Shown piece by piece: positions 8,881 through 18,212 of a DNA stretch of 64,000 nt. This stretch comes from Niabella pedocola (GTDB taxonomy: Bacteria; Bacteroidota; Bacteroidia; Chitinophagales; Chitinophagaceae). Location: the NCBI RefSeq assembly GCF_021044425.1, contig NZ_JAJNEC010000005.1, positions 186,001 to 250,000 on the forward strand, read 5' to 3'. The notes beneath the pieces were generated by a model. That model ran no database searches, was not told the DNA's origin, and was given only the letters and a program-made list of their open reading frames with translations. Made by a program: the position numbers and the translations under genes. Position 1 is the first letter of the stretch; every line of letters starts with the position of its first letter.

Positions 8881-10734
8881 TTAATACTTCAGCTCCAGGC
8901 GGTTGTTTCTCCGGTTCACATCGGCCATACGCTGCGAAGGATCTATTTCTGCAACGGCGATGTCTGTTAAGCGGTGATTGGTTTCTACCGTATAGTATTT
9001 ATTGGTCCAGGGCCAGGGCTGGTATACCAGCCATTTAATGGTTTTATTTTCCGCCGGCTTGGCCTGGTACATGAGGTCCAGCGGCACATTGTGCATTTCC
9101 CTGGTGCTGTCTTTAAACGTGATCAAAAAATCAACCGGCATCGGCATCAGGCCATCGTTACGCAAACGGATCTTTGTTTTGCCGCCTTCCTCCCAAAGAC
9201 TGTCAATTGCATAATCGATCGTACGGGTGGTATAGATCCAGTAATCGCGGTACCAGTCCAGCTTTGTACCGCTGGTGCGTTCGGCCACCCGCAGGAAATC
9301 ATCCGGGTCCGGGTGTTTGAATTTCCATAGATCGTAATATTTCAACAATACCCGGTCTCTAACCTCCTCACCCAGGATATACCCCAGCTGAACCAGGTAC
9401 AGCGCTCCTTTGATATAGCTGCCCTGCGCATATGCATAGTTGGTATTGTAATGATCGGCAGGCGTGCTCAATGCTTCTTCTTTCCCGCTTTTTGCCAGGT
9501 TCTGGTAATAAATGTACGTGGAATCCGGCCGGCTATATCCCTGCACGCCCTGCTGGTTCAGCCAGTTAGAAACGCGGGTATCGGCATAGTCCGCACCACC
9601 CTCGTCCATCCAGGAATACCGCGTTTCGTTGGTAGCCAGCCGCCCGTAAAACCATTCGTGCATCCATTCGTGCAGCCAGGCTCCCGGAGAAGCCAGCAAG
9701 GTGGCCATGGGATACTCCATCCCCCCATCGCCCCCGGTGATAAACGAATATTGTTTGTAGGGATACCGGCCAAAGGTTTGTTCAATATAAGGCAGCGCCC
9801 GCTCTGCATCGGATAGCACCTTTTCCCATTTATCCGCTTTGGATTTTGTCTCCTTATAAAGCAGGTGCAGCGTAAGGTCGTTCCGTATCTTTTTTGTTTT
9901 GTGAATAAAACCGGTATCCGCGGCCCACATAAAATCATGTACCTCCGGTGCGGTAAATCTCCAGGTGAGCCGGTTGCCCGCCGGCCGTTTCACAGCCGTA
10001 CCTTCGGGTTCATAGCCATAACCGATCTGACTGGCATTGGTAAGGTACCCGGTACCTCCAAGTATATAATTTTTATCAATGGTGATATTCACTTCAAAAT
10101 CGCCGAAATTTCCATAAAACTCACGCCCTACATAGGGTGTGGGATGCCAGCCGTCCTTGTCATAAGCACTAAGCTTGGGGTACCACTGGCTCATGGAGTA
10201 TTGCACCTTGGTATCGGGATTATCACGGCCGCTTCTCCGGATCTGCAGGGGCACCTGTGCTTCAAAATTCATATCAAAAATCACTTTTTGCGCCGGCAGG
10301 ATCGGATGGGTGAGTTTCACGATCAGGATCGTGCCCTGCACTTCGTAGGGTTGCGGCACGCCGTTCATCCGTAGTGCATTTATTTTCTGATACCCGATCT
10401 CGTCCGGCTTGAGGTTCGAGATCCGGTCCTTTACCCGGGGATCCCAATCCTGTTTTGTGCCGATCATAATACCGCCCTGTCTTCTGCTCCGCTCGTCCAT
10501 CATACTGCCCGGCTGAAATGCATTCCAGAACAAGTGATAGTACACCCGGTCCAGGGTATCCGGCGATTGATTCCAGTATTCCAGCTTTTGTTTGCCGGTA
10601 AACCGGTTGGTTGCCACATTCATATCTACATCCATCGTGTACTTCACACGCTGCTGCCAGTATCCGTTCTGCGCGTGTACCGAAACCACAAAGCCTGCCA
10701 GTAATAAAAACAATAACCCTTTTGAGGTACGCAT
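8881..10734 (-). CDS. Secreted M1 family metallopeptidase
   Basis: A 617-residue exported peptidase of the M1 (aminopeptidase N) family; signal peptide MRTSKGLLFLLLAGFVVSVHAQ. The gluzincin site is complete: His355, Glu356 and His359 in HEWMH, third ligand Glu378 in MDEGGADYAD, and a GGMEY exopeptidase-type loop near residue 340. The N-terminal beta-sandwich precedes the catalytic domain (about 270-500), and a beta-rich C-terminal part follows. It probably degrades peptides in the periplasm. The gene at 10807 is upstream on the same strand and may be co-transcribed. Confidence 0.92.
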   Translation of the reverse strand: MRTSKGLLFLLLAGFVVSVHAQNGYWQQRVKYTMDVDMNVATNRFTGKQKLEYWNQSPDTLDRVYYHLFWNAFQPGSMMDERSRRQGGIMIGTKQDWDPRVKDRISNLKPDEIGYQKINALRMNGVPQPYEVQGTILIVKLTHPILPAQKVIFDMNFEAQVPLQIRRSGRDNPDTKVQYSMSQWYPKLSAYDKDGWHPTPYVGREFYGNFGDFEVNITIDKNYILGGTGYLTNASQIGYGYEPEGTAVKRPAGNRLTWRFTAPEVHDFMWAADTGFIHKTKKIRNDLTLHLLYKETKSKADKWEKVLSDAERALPYIEQTFGRYPYKQYSFITGGDGGMEYPMATLLASPGAWLHEWMHEWFYGRLATNETRYSWMDEGGADYADTRVSNWLNQQGVQGYSRPDSTYIYYQNLAKSGKEEALSTPADHYNTNYAYAQGSYIKGALYLVQLGYILGEEVRDRVLLKYYDLWKFKHPDPDDFLRVAERTSGTKLDWYRDYWIYTTRTIDYAIDSLWEEGGKTKIRLRNDGLMPMPVDFLITFKDSTREMHNVPLDLMYQAKPAENKTIKWLVYQPWPWTNKYYTVETNHRLTDIAVAEIDPSQRMADVNRRNNRLELKY

Positions 10735-10806
10735 ATCAAAATTTTAAATTCTGGCGGAAAATAATCAAAAAAACATAAAGGCCTGTGGGAAAATCGATAA
10801 ATGCCC

Positions 10807-11310
10807 TTAGTTCTGATGCGGAGGTGTATGGAGCCGCTTCCCCGATTCGCTGAAATATTGGTACCGCGGCGTTGTTTCGGCATTTTTCAACAGGAGCCGG
10901 TAGGTCTCATACCCGCTTGGAATATAGATTACATCTACATCTTCCACATCGGCGGCATCCAGGCGGGAACGCCGGAACCCCGACTTTATTTTTTCTGGGA
11001 GCCGGTCAAAACTAAAATTCATGGCCGTATACGCCCATTCATTTTTTTTATAAATGGCTTCATATTGTTCATTTTTCATCAGGAAATCAACCACCGTCCG
11101 GTTTCCGTTGACCCTGCATTTCAGATCCGTAGCATAGGGATACTGGATATAAAACAACTCTGCAATGCCCTTGGGAACACTGATATTCTGGGCTTTTGCC
11201 GGCAGGGCTGCGATTAAACAACACCCGGCAATGCCCAACAGCCGCAAGGTCCGGCGTATGCGCGGTACCCGTTGCAGATGAAAAAAAACAGATCGTATAT
11301 ATAGCTTCAT
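10807..11310 (-). CDS. Hypothetical exported protein, about 167 residues
   Basis: I do not recognise the family. From the ATG at 11310 the protein starts with a basic stretch and a hydrophobic core ending in PAKAQ, a convincing signal peptide; an in-frame ATG at 11352 would lengthen a region that makes no sense as a signal. The mature part (SVPKGIAELFYIQYPYA, then VDFLMKNEQYEAIYKKNEWAYTAMNF, ending in SESGKRLHTPPHQN) resembles small PepSY-like or BLIP-like periplasmic domains in length and pattern, but no motif settles it. It sits 72 bp upstream of the M1 gene. Confidence 0.65.
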   Translation of the reverse strand: MKLYIRSVFFHLQRVPRIRRTLRLLGIAGCCLIAALPAKAQNISVPKGIAELFYIQYPYATDLKCRVNGNRTVVDFLMKNEQYEAIYKKNEWAYTAMNFSFDRLPEKIKSGFRRSRLDAADVEDVDVIYIPSGYETYRLLLKNAETTPRYQYFSESGKRLHTPPHQN

Positions 11311-11439
11311 AATAAAAAGCCGTAGCCGCCCGGAGCATTGTTCATGCGCCATCAGTCATCACAATATCCATCAGCGGCACTCAGATCATCTGCCGCACCG
11401 GTTAATGCCGGCATGCAGCGTTGCCGCAAACCTGTTCCC

Positions 11440-11727
11440 CTACTGCCCCAGTTCATTCCGGAGCGTGCGGATCTCGGTTTGCAATGCCTGCACTTTGTGC
11501 AACAAATGTGCGATGGTTTCCAGTCCCTCTATATTGATATCGAGATCATAATGCATATGCATGTATTTCTCAAGATCCGTCAGCTGTTCAAACGCAATGA
11601 AAACCCCTTCTTCACGCCGGGTTAGTTCAATCAGTCCGTGCTCATCCAGCGAATGCACAAAAGCGACTTCGATGCGGTAATAGGAGCAGCATTGTTCTAC
11701 AGAGATGCTATGAATATTTTCGGTCAT
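11440..11727 (-). CDS. cbpM: Chaperone modulator CbpM
   Basis: A 95-residue MerR-like helical protein that binds the J-domain of CbpA and tunes its activity with DnaK. The N-terminal ISVEQCCSYYRIEVAFVHSLDEHGLIEL and the C-terminal coiled coil (LETIAHLLHKVQALQTEIRTLRNEL) match CbpM. It overlaps the cbpA stop by four bases (11724-11727), so the pair is translationally coupled, which supports the assignment. Confidence 0.85.
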   Translation of the reverse strand: MTENIHSISVEQCCSYYRIEVAFVHSLDEHGLIELTRREEGVFIAFEQLTDLEKYMHMHYDLDINIEGLETIAHLLHKVQALQTEIRTLRNELGQ

Positions 11728-12647
11728 GATTTGCTTTCTGTCTCCTTTGCCAGTTCTTTAAATAATGCTTTTTCCTTTTCGGATAGATTTTTGGGTAATT
11801 GTACCTGGTAGGTAATATACAGGTCTCCGAAACTGCCCTCCTTCTTATAAACGGGAAAACCCTTTCCTTTCAGGCGCACCTTTGTTTCATTCTGCGTTTC
11901 GGGATGGATCGTCAGCTTTACCTTCCCGTCCATCGTATCCACCATTTCCTCGCCACCCAAAACGGCCTTGTACAAGCTGATGGGTACCTGGGCGTACAGA
12001 TCATTCCCTTTTCTGATAAACGCGGTATTGTTCTGGATAACAAATGTGATATACAGATCGCCGTTGGGCCCGCCGTTCACACCCGGGGCGCCATACCCGG
12101 ATATCTTGATCTCCTGGCCGTTCTCGATCCCCGCCGGTACCGTAATCCGGATACTCTTTTCGTTTACAGTAAAGGTTTGCTGATGCGTTTTATAGGCATC
12201 AGACAGGTTCAGGGTTACCGAAGCCCGGTAATCCTGGCCCTTGAACCGGGTAGCCGACTGGCCGCCACGTCCCGCGCCTTTGCCAAACATAGAAGAAAAG
12301 AAATCAGAGAAATCCCCCTCATCGCCCGACTGGTAACTGTAATAATCGCCACCTTCAAAAGGATGCCCTTGCCGCCGGCCTCCGGACGACTGCTGCTGCC
12401 GCGCCTGTTCAAACTGATCGGCATGCTTCCAGTCTGCACCATACTGATCGTATTTCTTACGTTTCTCCGGATCACTCAGCACCTCATGTGCTTCGTTGAT
12501 CTGCTGAAAAAGTTTCACCGCTTCCTTATCATCCGGGTTCAGATCCGGGTGATGTTTCCGTGCCAGTTTGCGATAGGCCTTTTTAATGTCTTCTGCCGAA
12601 GCATCTTTGCCAAGTCCCAGCACTTTATAATAGTCGATATAATCCAT
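11724..12647 (-). CDS. cbpA: DnaJ-type co-chaperone CbpA
   Basis: A 307-residue J-domain protein without the DnaJ zinc finger. The J-domain occupies residues 1-70 with the HPD motif at 33-35, followed by a Gly/Phe-rich linker (EGGDYYSYQSGDEGDFSDFFSSMFGKGAGRGG) and two C-terminal substrate-binding beta domains. It stimulates DnaK ATPase and delivers unfolded proteins. The next gene, cbpM, encodes its dedicated modulator. Confidence 0.9.
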   Translation of the reverse strand: MDYIDYYKVLGLGKDASAEDIKKAYRKLARKHHPDLNPDDKEAVKLFQQINEAHEVLSDPEKRKKYDQYGADWKHADQFEQARQQQSSGGRRQGHPFEGGDYYSYQSGDEGDFSDFFSSMFGKGAGRGGQSATRFKGQDYRASVTLNLSDAYKTHQQTFTVNEKSIRITVPAGIENGQEIKISGYGAPGVNGGPNGDLYITFVIQNNTAFIRKGNDLYAQVPISLYKAVLGGEEMVDTMDGKVKLTIHPETQNETKVRLKGKGFPVYKKEGSFGDLYITYQVQLPKNLSEKEKALFKELAKETESKS

Positions 12648-12714
12648 TTACTCAAAATAATGTTTCAAGTTAAAACATAAATGGAAAAATTCCAACAAAC
12701 ATTCCCTGCTAATT

Positions 12715-12903
12715 TTATGCAAACAGCAGGTAGATCACCGCAATGGCCAGTAAAGAAATCAACCAGAGACTTACCAGGGAAAATTTCAGGATCGTAACAT
12801 ATTTTTCCTTAAACAACCGGTCCTTCAAAAAAACATACATCGTGATCGAATAAATGCTGTTTGTAACAATCCAGACTATGGGAAATAAAAGATAGGGATT
12901 CAT
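12715..12903 (-). CDS. Small membrane protein, 62 residues
   Basis: Function unknown. From the ATG at 12903 (MNPYLLFPIVWIVTNSIYSI) it has two membrane segments separated by a basic loop (FLKDRLFKEKY), with no tail beyond the second span. An ATG at 12939 would add 12 residues of no clear value. It is on the same strand as cbpA-cbpM but upstream of them and unlikely to share their role. Confidence 0.55.
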   Translation of the reverse strand: MNPYLLFPIVWIVTNSIYSITMYVFLKDRLFKEKYVTILKFSLVSLWLISLLAIAVIYLLFA

Positions 12904-13097
12904 CTGAAGTGGTTTAGCGTGGAGGATAAAAGTAGCCAAAAACCATTAACCGGCAGCCCGGCAACTGTTAAATTAGCGATTTGATAACACCCTTCCGATA
13001 TTCTTTATACTTAGCACCCTACTAACCAGTTAGATACCGGGGCCAATAAATGTTTGCGTTTCTCAGCAGAGTTCCTATTTTTACTCAAATTAGCAGA

Positions 13098-13778
13098 ATG
13101 GAAGTAGCAATTGAGCAATCCTGGAAAAAAGAGCTGCAGGATGAATTTCAGAAGCCCTATTTTGAAACACTGGCAGAACACCTTAAAACGGAGAAACAGG
13201 CAGGCAAAACGATCTATCCGGCCGGCAAAAATATTTTCAATGCTTTTAATACCACACCGTTTGACCAGGTAAAAGTGCTGCTGCTGGGGCAGGATCCCTA
13301 TCATGGGCCCGGCCAGGCGCACGGACTCTGTTTCTCGGTGCAAAAAGGAGTGCCGCCCCCGCCATCGCTGGTGAATATTTATAAGGAACTGCATGCAGAC
13401 CTGGGGGTTTCCATTCCTAAAAGCGGGGATCTCACCCACTGGGCGCAGCAGGGTGTATTTATGCTTAATGCATCCTTAACCGTAAGGGCCGGCGAACCGA
13501 TGAGCCATGCCAAAATTGGTTGGGCCACATTTACCGATGCGGTGATCCGTAAGGTATCGGATCACAAACAACATGTGGTCTTTATTTTATGGGGACGTTT
13601 TGCGCAGGAAAAAGCATCCCTCATCGATGCATCCAAACACTTTATCATCAAATCGGCACACCCCTCTCCCCTTTCAGCACATAACGGGTTCTTTGGCAGC
13701 AAACCCTTTTCAAAAACCAACGAATACCTTACAGCACACGGTATCGATCCCATCGACTGGAAGATTACGGATGTATAG
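13098..13778 (+). CDS. ung: Uracil-DNA glycosylase, family 1
   Basis: Removes uracil from DNA as the first step of base excision repair. The water-activating loop GQDPYHG (Asp66), the GVPPPPSLVNIYKEL Pro-rich loop, the LNASLTVR uracil-recognition segment and the HPSPLSAHNGFFG minor-groove loop with its catalytic His are all intact. The ATG at 13098 gives 226 residues, the standard length; an upstream ATG at 13050 adds 16 residues that do not look like Ung. A hairpin-repeat array begins about 70 bp after the stop. Confidence 0.95.
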   Translation: MEVAIEQSWKKELQDEFQKPYFETLAEHLKTEKQAGKTIYPAGKNIFNAFNTTPFDQVKVLLLGQDPYHGPGQAHGLCFSVQKGVPPPPSLVNIYKELHADLGVSIPKSGDLTHWAQQGVFMLNASLTVRAGEPMSHAKIGWATFTDAVIRKVSDHKQHVVFILWGRFAQEKASLIDASKHFIIKSAHPSPLSAHNGFFGSKPFSKTNEYLTAHGIDPIDWKITDV

Positions 13779-13849
13779 CGTTACACGTTCAAGAGTTCTC
13801 CCGGCTGGTACTCAACCGGATGCTTAATTCAACGTTGTTCACTTAAGCT

Positions 13850-14285
13850 TTTTTTTATCCTTGCCGAAAGCCCACCAATGGCACCTTCAGGGCTTTCGCT
13901 GCGCCATTGTTAAATACTATTAAGACATGTACAAATCTGCGCATCTGTGACCCTAAAAAACGCTTTTTTTTATACTCGCTGCATTATGCTGACGGCCCCT
14001 GCGATAATGCTGAATACTATTAAGACCGTACCAGATCTGCGCATCTGCGGCCCCAACAAAACGCTTTTATCATTGCCCAAGCCCCACCAATAGCACCTGC
14101 AGCGCTTCCACTGCGCTATTGTTAAATACTATTAAAGCCGTACCAGATCTGCGCATCTGCGGCCCTAACAAAACGCTTTTATCATTGCCCAAGACCCACC
14201 AATAGCACCTGCAGCGCTTCCACTGCGCTATTGTTAAATACTATTAAAGCCGTACCAGATCTGCGCATCTGCGGCCCTAACAAAA
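13850..14285. repeat. Tandem array of four hairpin-forming repeats, period about 112 bp
   Basis: Four head-to-tail units fill most of the 640-bp gap between ung and pyrD. Units 3 and 4 (from 14061 and 14173) are nearly identical with a period of 112 bp; unit 1 (about 13850-13959) is diverged; unit 2 (about 13960-14060) is shorter and altered on the left. Each full unit holds an inverted pair CAATAGC/GCTATTG enclosing GCAG/CTGC, then TTAAATACTATTAA, then AGATCTGCGCATCTGCGGCC. A solitary copy is at 4952. There are no coding frames or unique spacers. Confidence 0.9.
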
Positions 14286-14406
14286 CGACATTCAATCTCT
14301 ATTCAGGATGCTCCATTCCCGCTTCCCAATACTGAATGCCGAGTCCGCGATCCGGAGGCTTCACGCTCAATTCCGGATTCCGGATCCTGAATTCTCAATT
14401 CTCGTT
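14286..14406. repeat. Short-word filler upstream of pyrD
   Basis: The stretch is made of overlapping variants of ATTCCCGCTTCCC, ATTCCGGATTCCGGATCC and TGAATTCTCAATTCTC. Similar composition is seen before rsmG, in the GMC-subunit 3 gap and before the permease gene. No gene is visible. Confidence 0.5.
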
Positions 14407-14414
14407 TATATTTG
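14407..14414 (+). promoter_or_regulatory. -7 promoter element of pyrD
   Basis: TATATTTG fits TAnnTTTG exactly. It ends six bases before the pyrD ATG at 14421, which places the transcription start at or next to the start codon. No clear -33 TTG is seen at the expected distance. Confidence 0.65.
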
Positions 14415-14420
14415 CATTTT

Positions 14421-15461
14421 ATGTACCAACTTTTACGCAAGTTTTATTTTTCATTTCCGCCGGAGCGCGTTCACTATATGGCAATGCGCCATTTACAGCT
14501 ATTTACCAAAAACAAATTCGGCAAAACCATCATCCGGTCCTTTACTGACGCCCCGGTAAAGGAAACCCGCTTTTTGAACCTCAGGTTTAAGAACCCGGTA
14601 GGCCTGGGAGCCGGTTTTGACAAGAATGCTGTTTTTTTGAATGAACTGGAAGCGCTGGGATTTGGCTTTGTGGAGATCGGCACCGTTACGCCGTTGCCGC
14701 AGGATGGCAATGAGCAGCCGCGGCTGTTTCGCCTGCCGGCCGATAAGGCGCTGATTAACCGGATGGGATTTAATAATGACGGCGTTGAAAAAATTGCGCA
14801 GCGCCTGGAAGCATGGCGTACAAAAAAAGCAGGCAGCAGGGAGCCATACCCCCTGATCATCGGCGGCAATATCGGCAAGAACAAGGTCACGCCCAATGAA
14901 AATGCCTGGCAGGATTATGCCACCTGTTTTAACCGGCTGCATCCGTTTGTGGATTATTTTGTGGTAAATGTAAGCAGTCCGAATACACCCGGTTTGCGGG
15001 AGCTGCAGGATAAAGACGCACTCCGGAAAATTTTGCTCAACCTGGCCATGATCAACAATGGAAAGGCTTTTGCGAAGCCGATACTCCTGAAAATCGCACC
15101 GGATCTCAGCCAGGAACAGATCGATGATGTGATTTCACTGGCACTGGAAATCAAACTCGACGGTCTTGTGGCTACCAATACAACGATCGACCGGAGCAAC
15201 CTCGTTACCCCGGGCAGCGTGGTGGAAAGTATTGGCGCGGGGGGATTAAGCGGCAAACCCGTACAACAAAAAAGCACGGCGATCGTACAATATATTACGG
15301 AACAAACCAATGGTGCGATCCCCATCATTGCATCCGGCGGTATCTTTACGGCGGCAGACGCAAAGGAAAAGCTAGCGGCGGGCGCCTCCCTGGTACAGAT
15401 CTGGACCGGCTTTATTTACGAAGGCCCCACCATTGTAAAAAACATCTGTACCCAATTGTAA
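14421..15461 (+). CDS. pyrD: Quinone-dependent dihydroorotate dehydrogenase (class 2)
   Basis: Oxidises dihydroorotate to orotate in pyrimidine synthesis, passing electrons through FMN to the quinone pool at the inner membrane. The N-terminal amphipathic extension (MYQLLRKFYFSFPPERVHYM) marks the membrane-bound class 2. FMN and substrate motifs are present: NPVGLGAGFDKN, NRMGFNNDG, NVSSPNTPGLR with the catalytic-base Ser, and ASGGIFTAADA. The length of 346 residues is normal. I start at ATG 14421; a TTG at 14412 lies inside the promoter. terC follows after 13 bp, so the two are probably co-transcribed. Confidence 0.95.
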   Translation: MYQLLRKFYFSFPPERVHYMAMRHLQLFTKNKFGKTIIRSFTDAPVKETRFLNLRFKNPVGLGAGFDKNAVFLNELEALGFGFVEIGTVTPLPQDGNEQPRLFRLPADKALINRMGFNNDGVEKIAQRLEAWRTKKAGSREPYPLIIGGNIGKNKVTPNENAWQDYATCFNRLHPFVDYFVVNVSSPNTPGLRELQDKDALRKILLNLAMINNGKAFAKPILLKIAPDLSQEQIDDVISLALEIKLDGLVATNTTIDRSNLVTPGSVVESIGAGGLSGKPVQQKSTAIVQYITEQTNGAIPIIASGGIFTAADAKEKLAAGASLVQIWTGFIYEGPTIVKNICTQL

Positions 15462-15474
15462 ACCAAACCATATT

Positions 15475-16302
15475 ATGACACTTTTATTTATCTCAACTGC
15501 TGAACTATTCACCGTTGATTCGCTCATCAGCTTCCTGATCCTTTCCATTTTAGAAATTGTACTGGGGATCGACAATGTTATTTTTGTAAGCATCATCCTC
15601 AACCGGCTACATAAGGATTCAAGAAAAAAGGCCCGGCGCGTATGGATGGTAACCGGCATTTTATCCCGCTGTTTGCTGCTGATGGGACTGAGCTGGCTGT
15701 TGGCTCAAAAAGGCAAACACATCATCCCCGAATCCTGGTTTGGCAAAGGATTTGACCTGGCAAGCATCGTAATGCTGGCGGGCGGACTTTTCCTGATCTA
15801 TAAATCGGTAAAAGAGATCCATCATAAACTGGAGGGAGAAGATCCTTCAGCGGCTACGAAAAATCAAAAACAACTCAGCTTTGGACAGGCCATCGGCCAG
15901 ATACTTGTGATTGATGCGGTGTTTTCATTCGATAGTGTGATCACGGCGGGTGGAACGGCCAAGCATATTGAGATCATGATTGCAGCGGTAATTGTGGCCA
16001 TGACCGTGATGTTTGCCTTTAGTGCCAGGATCTCCGACTTTATACAAAACCACCCCACCATTAAAATGCTGGCCCTTTCCTTCCTGGTGATGATTGGTGT
16101 AAGCCTGATTGTTGAAGGATGGAATGCAGATATGGCACATGAGCTGCATTTAAAAAACTACATTTATTTTGCCATGGCTTTTTCGTTCATTGTAGAATTA
16201 TTGAATTTATTCATGCGCAAAAGACAGCAGCAGCATGTTGTTCAGTTAAACGGTCCGGTGCTGCCCAAGGACGAAGACAAAAAAGAAAACACCGCCCCAT
16301 AA
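15475..16302 (+). CDS. TerC family integral membrane protein
   Basis: A 275-residue, seven- to eight-span inner-membrane protein of the TerC/Alx group. Both acidic signature motifs are present: EIVLGIDNVIF near residue 24 and DAVFSFDSVITA near residue 148, typical of the family and thought to bind metal ions (Mn2+ export or metallation of secreted proteins). The C-terminal tail is cytoplasmic and charged (KDEDKKEN). It lies 13 bp behind pyrD. The substrate is not established here, so I give no gene symbol. Confidence 0.88.
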   Translation: MTLLFISTAELFTVDSLISFLILSILEIVLGIDNVIFVSIILNRLHKDSRKKARRVWMVTGILSRCLLLMGLSWLLAQKGKHIIPESWFGKGFDLASIVMLAGGLFLIYKSVKEIHHKLEGEDPSAATKNQKQLSFGQAIGQILVIDAVFSFDSVITAGGTAKHIEIMIAAVIVAMTVMFAFSARISDFIQNHPTIKMLALSFLVMIGVSLIVEGWNADMAHELHLKNYIYFAMAFSFIVELLNLFMRKRQQQHVVQLNGPVLPKDEDKKENTAP

Positions 16303-16532
16303 GCGCAGGAGCGAGGCAAAGTTCAAAGCATAAGGTTTAACGATGCCGTTCAAACCCGCTTTATAACGGATGCATTTTTACGTGGCAGGTACGGTCTTGT
16401 TTGATGCAGGGTGTTGATTTTCAGATCTTCATATCCCCGCATCCGAACGTCAAATGCTCCATCTGCCTTTTTAATTCCAGGTAAATTGTGTAAATTACGA
16501 TGAGATCGCATCATAGATTAAACAGTTTTTTT

Positions 16533-17051
16533 ATGAAAACAATACATCGCCCGTTGCTGATCTTATTATCAGCAATTGTTATACTCACTGCCTGCTCCAC
16601 GCAACAGCAGGCAACCGGTTCGCCCACAGCGGTAACAGACGCTGTTACTTCACGTAATTATACATTTGTGGCCACCAGCGTTTTTCCCACGGAAGACAGC
16701 CGCTTCAATCCCCGGTTATTGCTTCCCAATGCCAGTAATCTTTACCAGCTTACATCCCGTTATGATGTACGGGTAACTTCGGATTCGGTAATTGCCTACC
16801 TGCCTTTTTTTGGACGGTCGTATACCGCACCGATGGATCCTACCAAGGGCGGCATTAAATTCACCTCCACCAAGTTCGATTATAAAAAAACACAGCGGAA
16901 AAGCAATTATGAAATAGAAATCACACCACAGGACAATACGGAAGTACGGTCGCTTTACCTTACGGTGTCACCTTCGGGGTTTGCATCGCTGCGCGTGCTG
17001 AGCGTAAACAAAACGCCCATTTCATTCAATGGCAATGTAGAGGCCAATTAA
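16533..17051 (+). CDS. DUF4251 domain lipoprotein
   Basis: A 172-residue lipoprotein with signal peptide MKTIHRPLLILLSAIVILTAC (lipobox LTAC) and one DUF4251 domain, recognised from the order FVATSVFPTEDSRFNPRLL, YDVRVTSDSVIAYLPFFGRSY, GGIKFTSTKFDY and the closing VSPSGFASLRVLSVNKTPISFNG. Function unknown; the family is common in Bacteroidota envelopes. An ATG at 16500 is possible but would push the hydrophobic core too far from the N-terminus. No partner genes are evident. Confidence 0.85.
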   Translation: MKTIHRPLLILLSAIVILTACSTQQQATGSPTAVTDAVTSRNYTFVATSVFPTEDSRFNPRLLLPNASNLYQLTSRYDVRVTSDSVIAYLPFFGRSYTAPMDPTKGGIKFTSTKFDYKKTQRKSNYEIEITPQDNTEVRSLYLTVSPSGFASLRVLSVNKTPISFNGNVEAN

Positions 17052-17285
17052 TAACAAACAACAGCTACTTCTTTTTCCTCCAACGAAATGGAAGTATCAT
17101 TCCCCGCAGATCAGCGGAAAAAATCTACGTACATCAGCCGGGAACAATGCATCAGATGATGCGGATCAATAAAATGAGGACCCGGCATCCGCCGTTACCC
17201 ATACCACCAGCAGGAAATAAAAAACTATAAAATTCCTGCGCTTCAGTGCTTCTGTGGCAATACAAAAATCATTATTTTCGGGATC

Positions 17286-18212
17286 ATGATGACCGTGTCC
17301 CTGAAAACAACGATCAGAAATATTGTTCTTATAACGCTCCTGGTTTTATCCGTAGTTCCGGGTAGCGCCACCATCATACCGGCCGGAGATAGCGCCCTGA
17401 AGAGCACTCCGGAACAGGCGTTGCAATACCTGAACAGTATCCGGAACCTGCGGCAAAGTAAATGGTGGCCCAATGTTGCTCCTGACCAGCTGCTCAACAA
17501 TCTGAAGACCTTTACGATTAAACCACTTGCCTTTTATGAAGGCAAAACCACCAATTTTTGCGCGTATTCGGCCCTTACTTATATACCACTTACCTACGAT
17601 CCCCTGGGCTTTGCCCGCTTTATGATCGAGTTGTACAAGAACGGGCAGGCCAACTTTGGAAAGAACCAGCTAAAGCCCACCAAACCCGTACGGATGGAAG
17701 CCGGCCTGCTGCGCTATAAAGGCTCTCTGGATCTCAACCCTGCGGGCCAAATGTGGTTTCTTACCCTGGCGGATCATTATAAAGGCTACCTTAACTTTTT
17801 TAACCGGCGTTTTCAAAAAGGCGATGAAAATACGTTCTGGGCCTCCACCAATTTTGCAAAGTTTAACCGGATGCTCCGGCGCCTGTTCAACGGAACTGTA
17901 AAAGCCCGGGGTGCCGATCTGTTCCGTCCTAAAATCAACGACCTGCCCGAATACCTTGAAGCCCATATGCAGAAGGGCCTGGTATTCCTTTACCTCAACA
18001 ACAAAAAGCTCTACCGGAAATCGCATAAACAATCGCTCATCAGCACACCCACCCACTATGTGTTGCTCACCAATATCCGGCGGCTTCAGGATGGCAATAT
18101 CGAATTTGAATACTGGGATTATGGTGCAAGGACCGTACAGCAATTATCTCCACAATTTTTAAAAAACATCATTTACGGGGTCAGTGTCTGGACCCAGCGG
18201 GTTTCAAAATGA
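17286..18212 (+). CDS. Exported protein with a possible Cys-His-Asp (papain-like) site
   Basis: Not a family I can name. The 308-residue protein has a signal peptide ending near ATIIPAG. Three spaced motifs suggest a cysteine-peptidase-like fold: Cys92 in TNFCAYSALTY at the head of a helix, His257 in STPTHYVLLTNI starting a strand, and Asp278 in FEYWDYG. The order and the strand-helix setting fit C39/NlpC-type papain-like proteins; this is inference from pattern only. Its stop overlaps the start of the next gene by four bases (ATGA), so the two are coupled. A TATTTTCG box (one mismatch to the -7 consensus) lies just upstream. Confidence 0.7.
   Translation: MMTVSLKTTIRNIVLITLLVLSVVPGSATIIPAGDSALKSTPEQALQYLNSIRNLRQSKWWPNVAPDQLLNNLKTFTIKPLAFYEGKTTNFCAYSALTYIPLTYDPLGFARFMIELYKNGQANFGKNQLKPTKPVRMEAGLLRYKGSLDLNPAGQMWFLTLADHYKGYLNFFNRRFQKGDENTFWASTNFAKFNRMLRRLFNGTVKARGADLFRPKINDLPEYLEAHMQKGLVFLYLNNKKLYRKSHKQSLISTPTHYVLLTNIRRLQDGNIEFEYWDYGARTVQQLSPQFLKNIIYGVSVWTQRVSK

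Noticed and set aside
13850..14285. Possible CRISPR array
   Set aside because: The units are about 112 bp, contiguous, and without unique spacers between short repeats; no cas genes are near.
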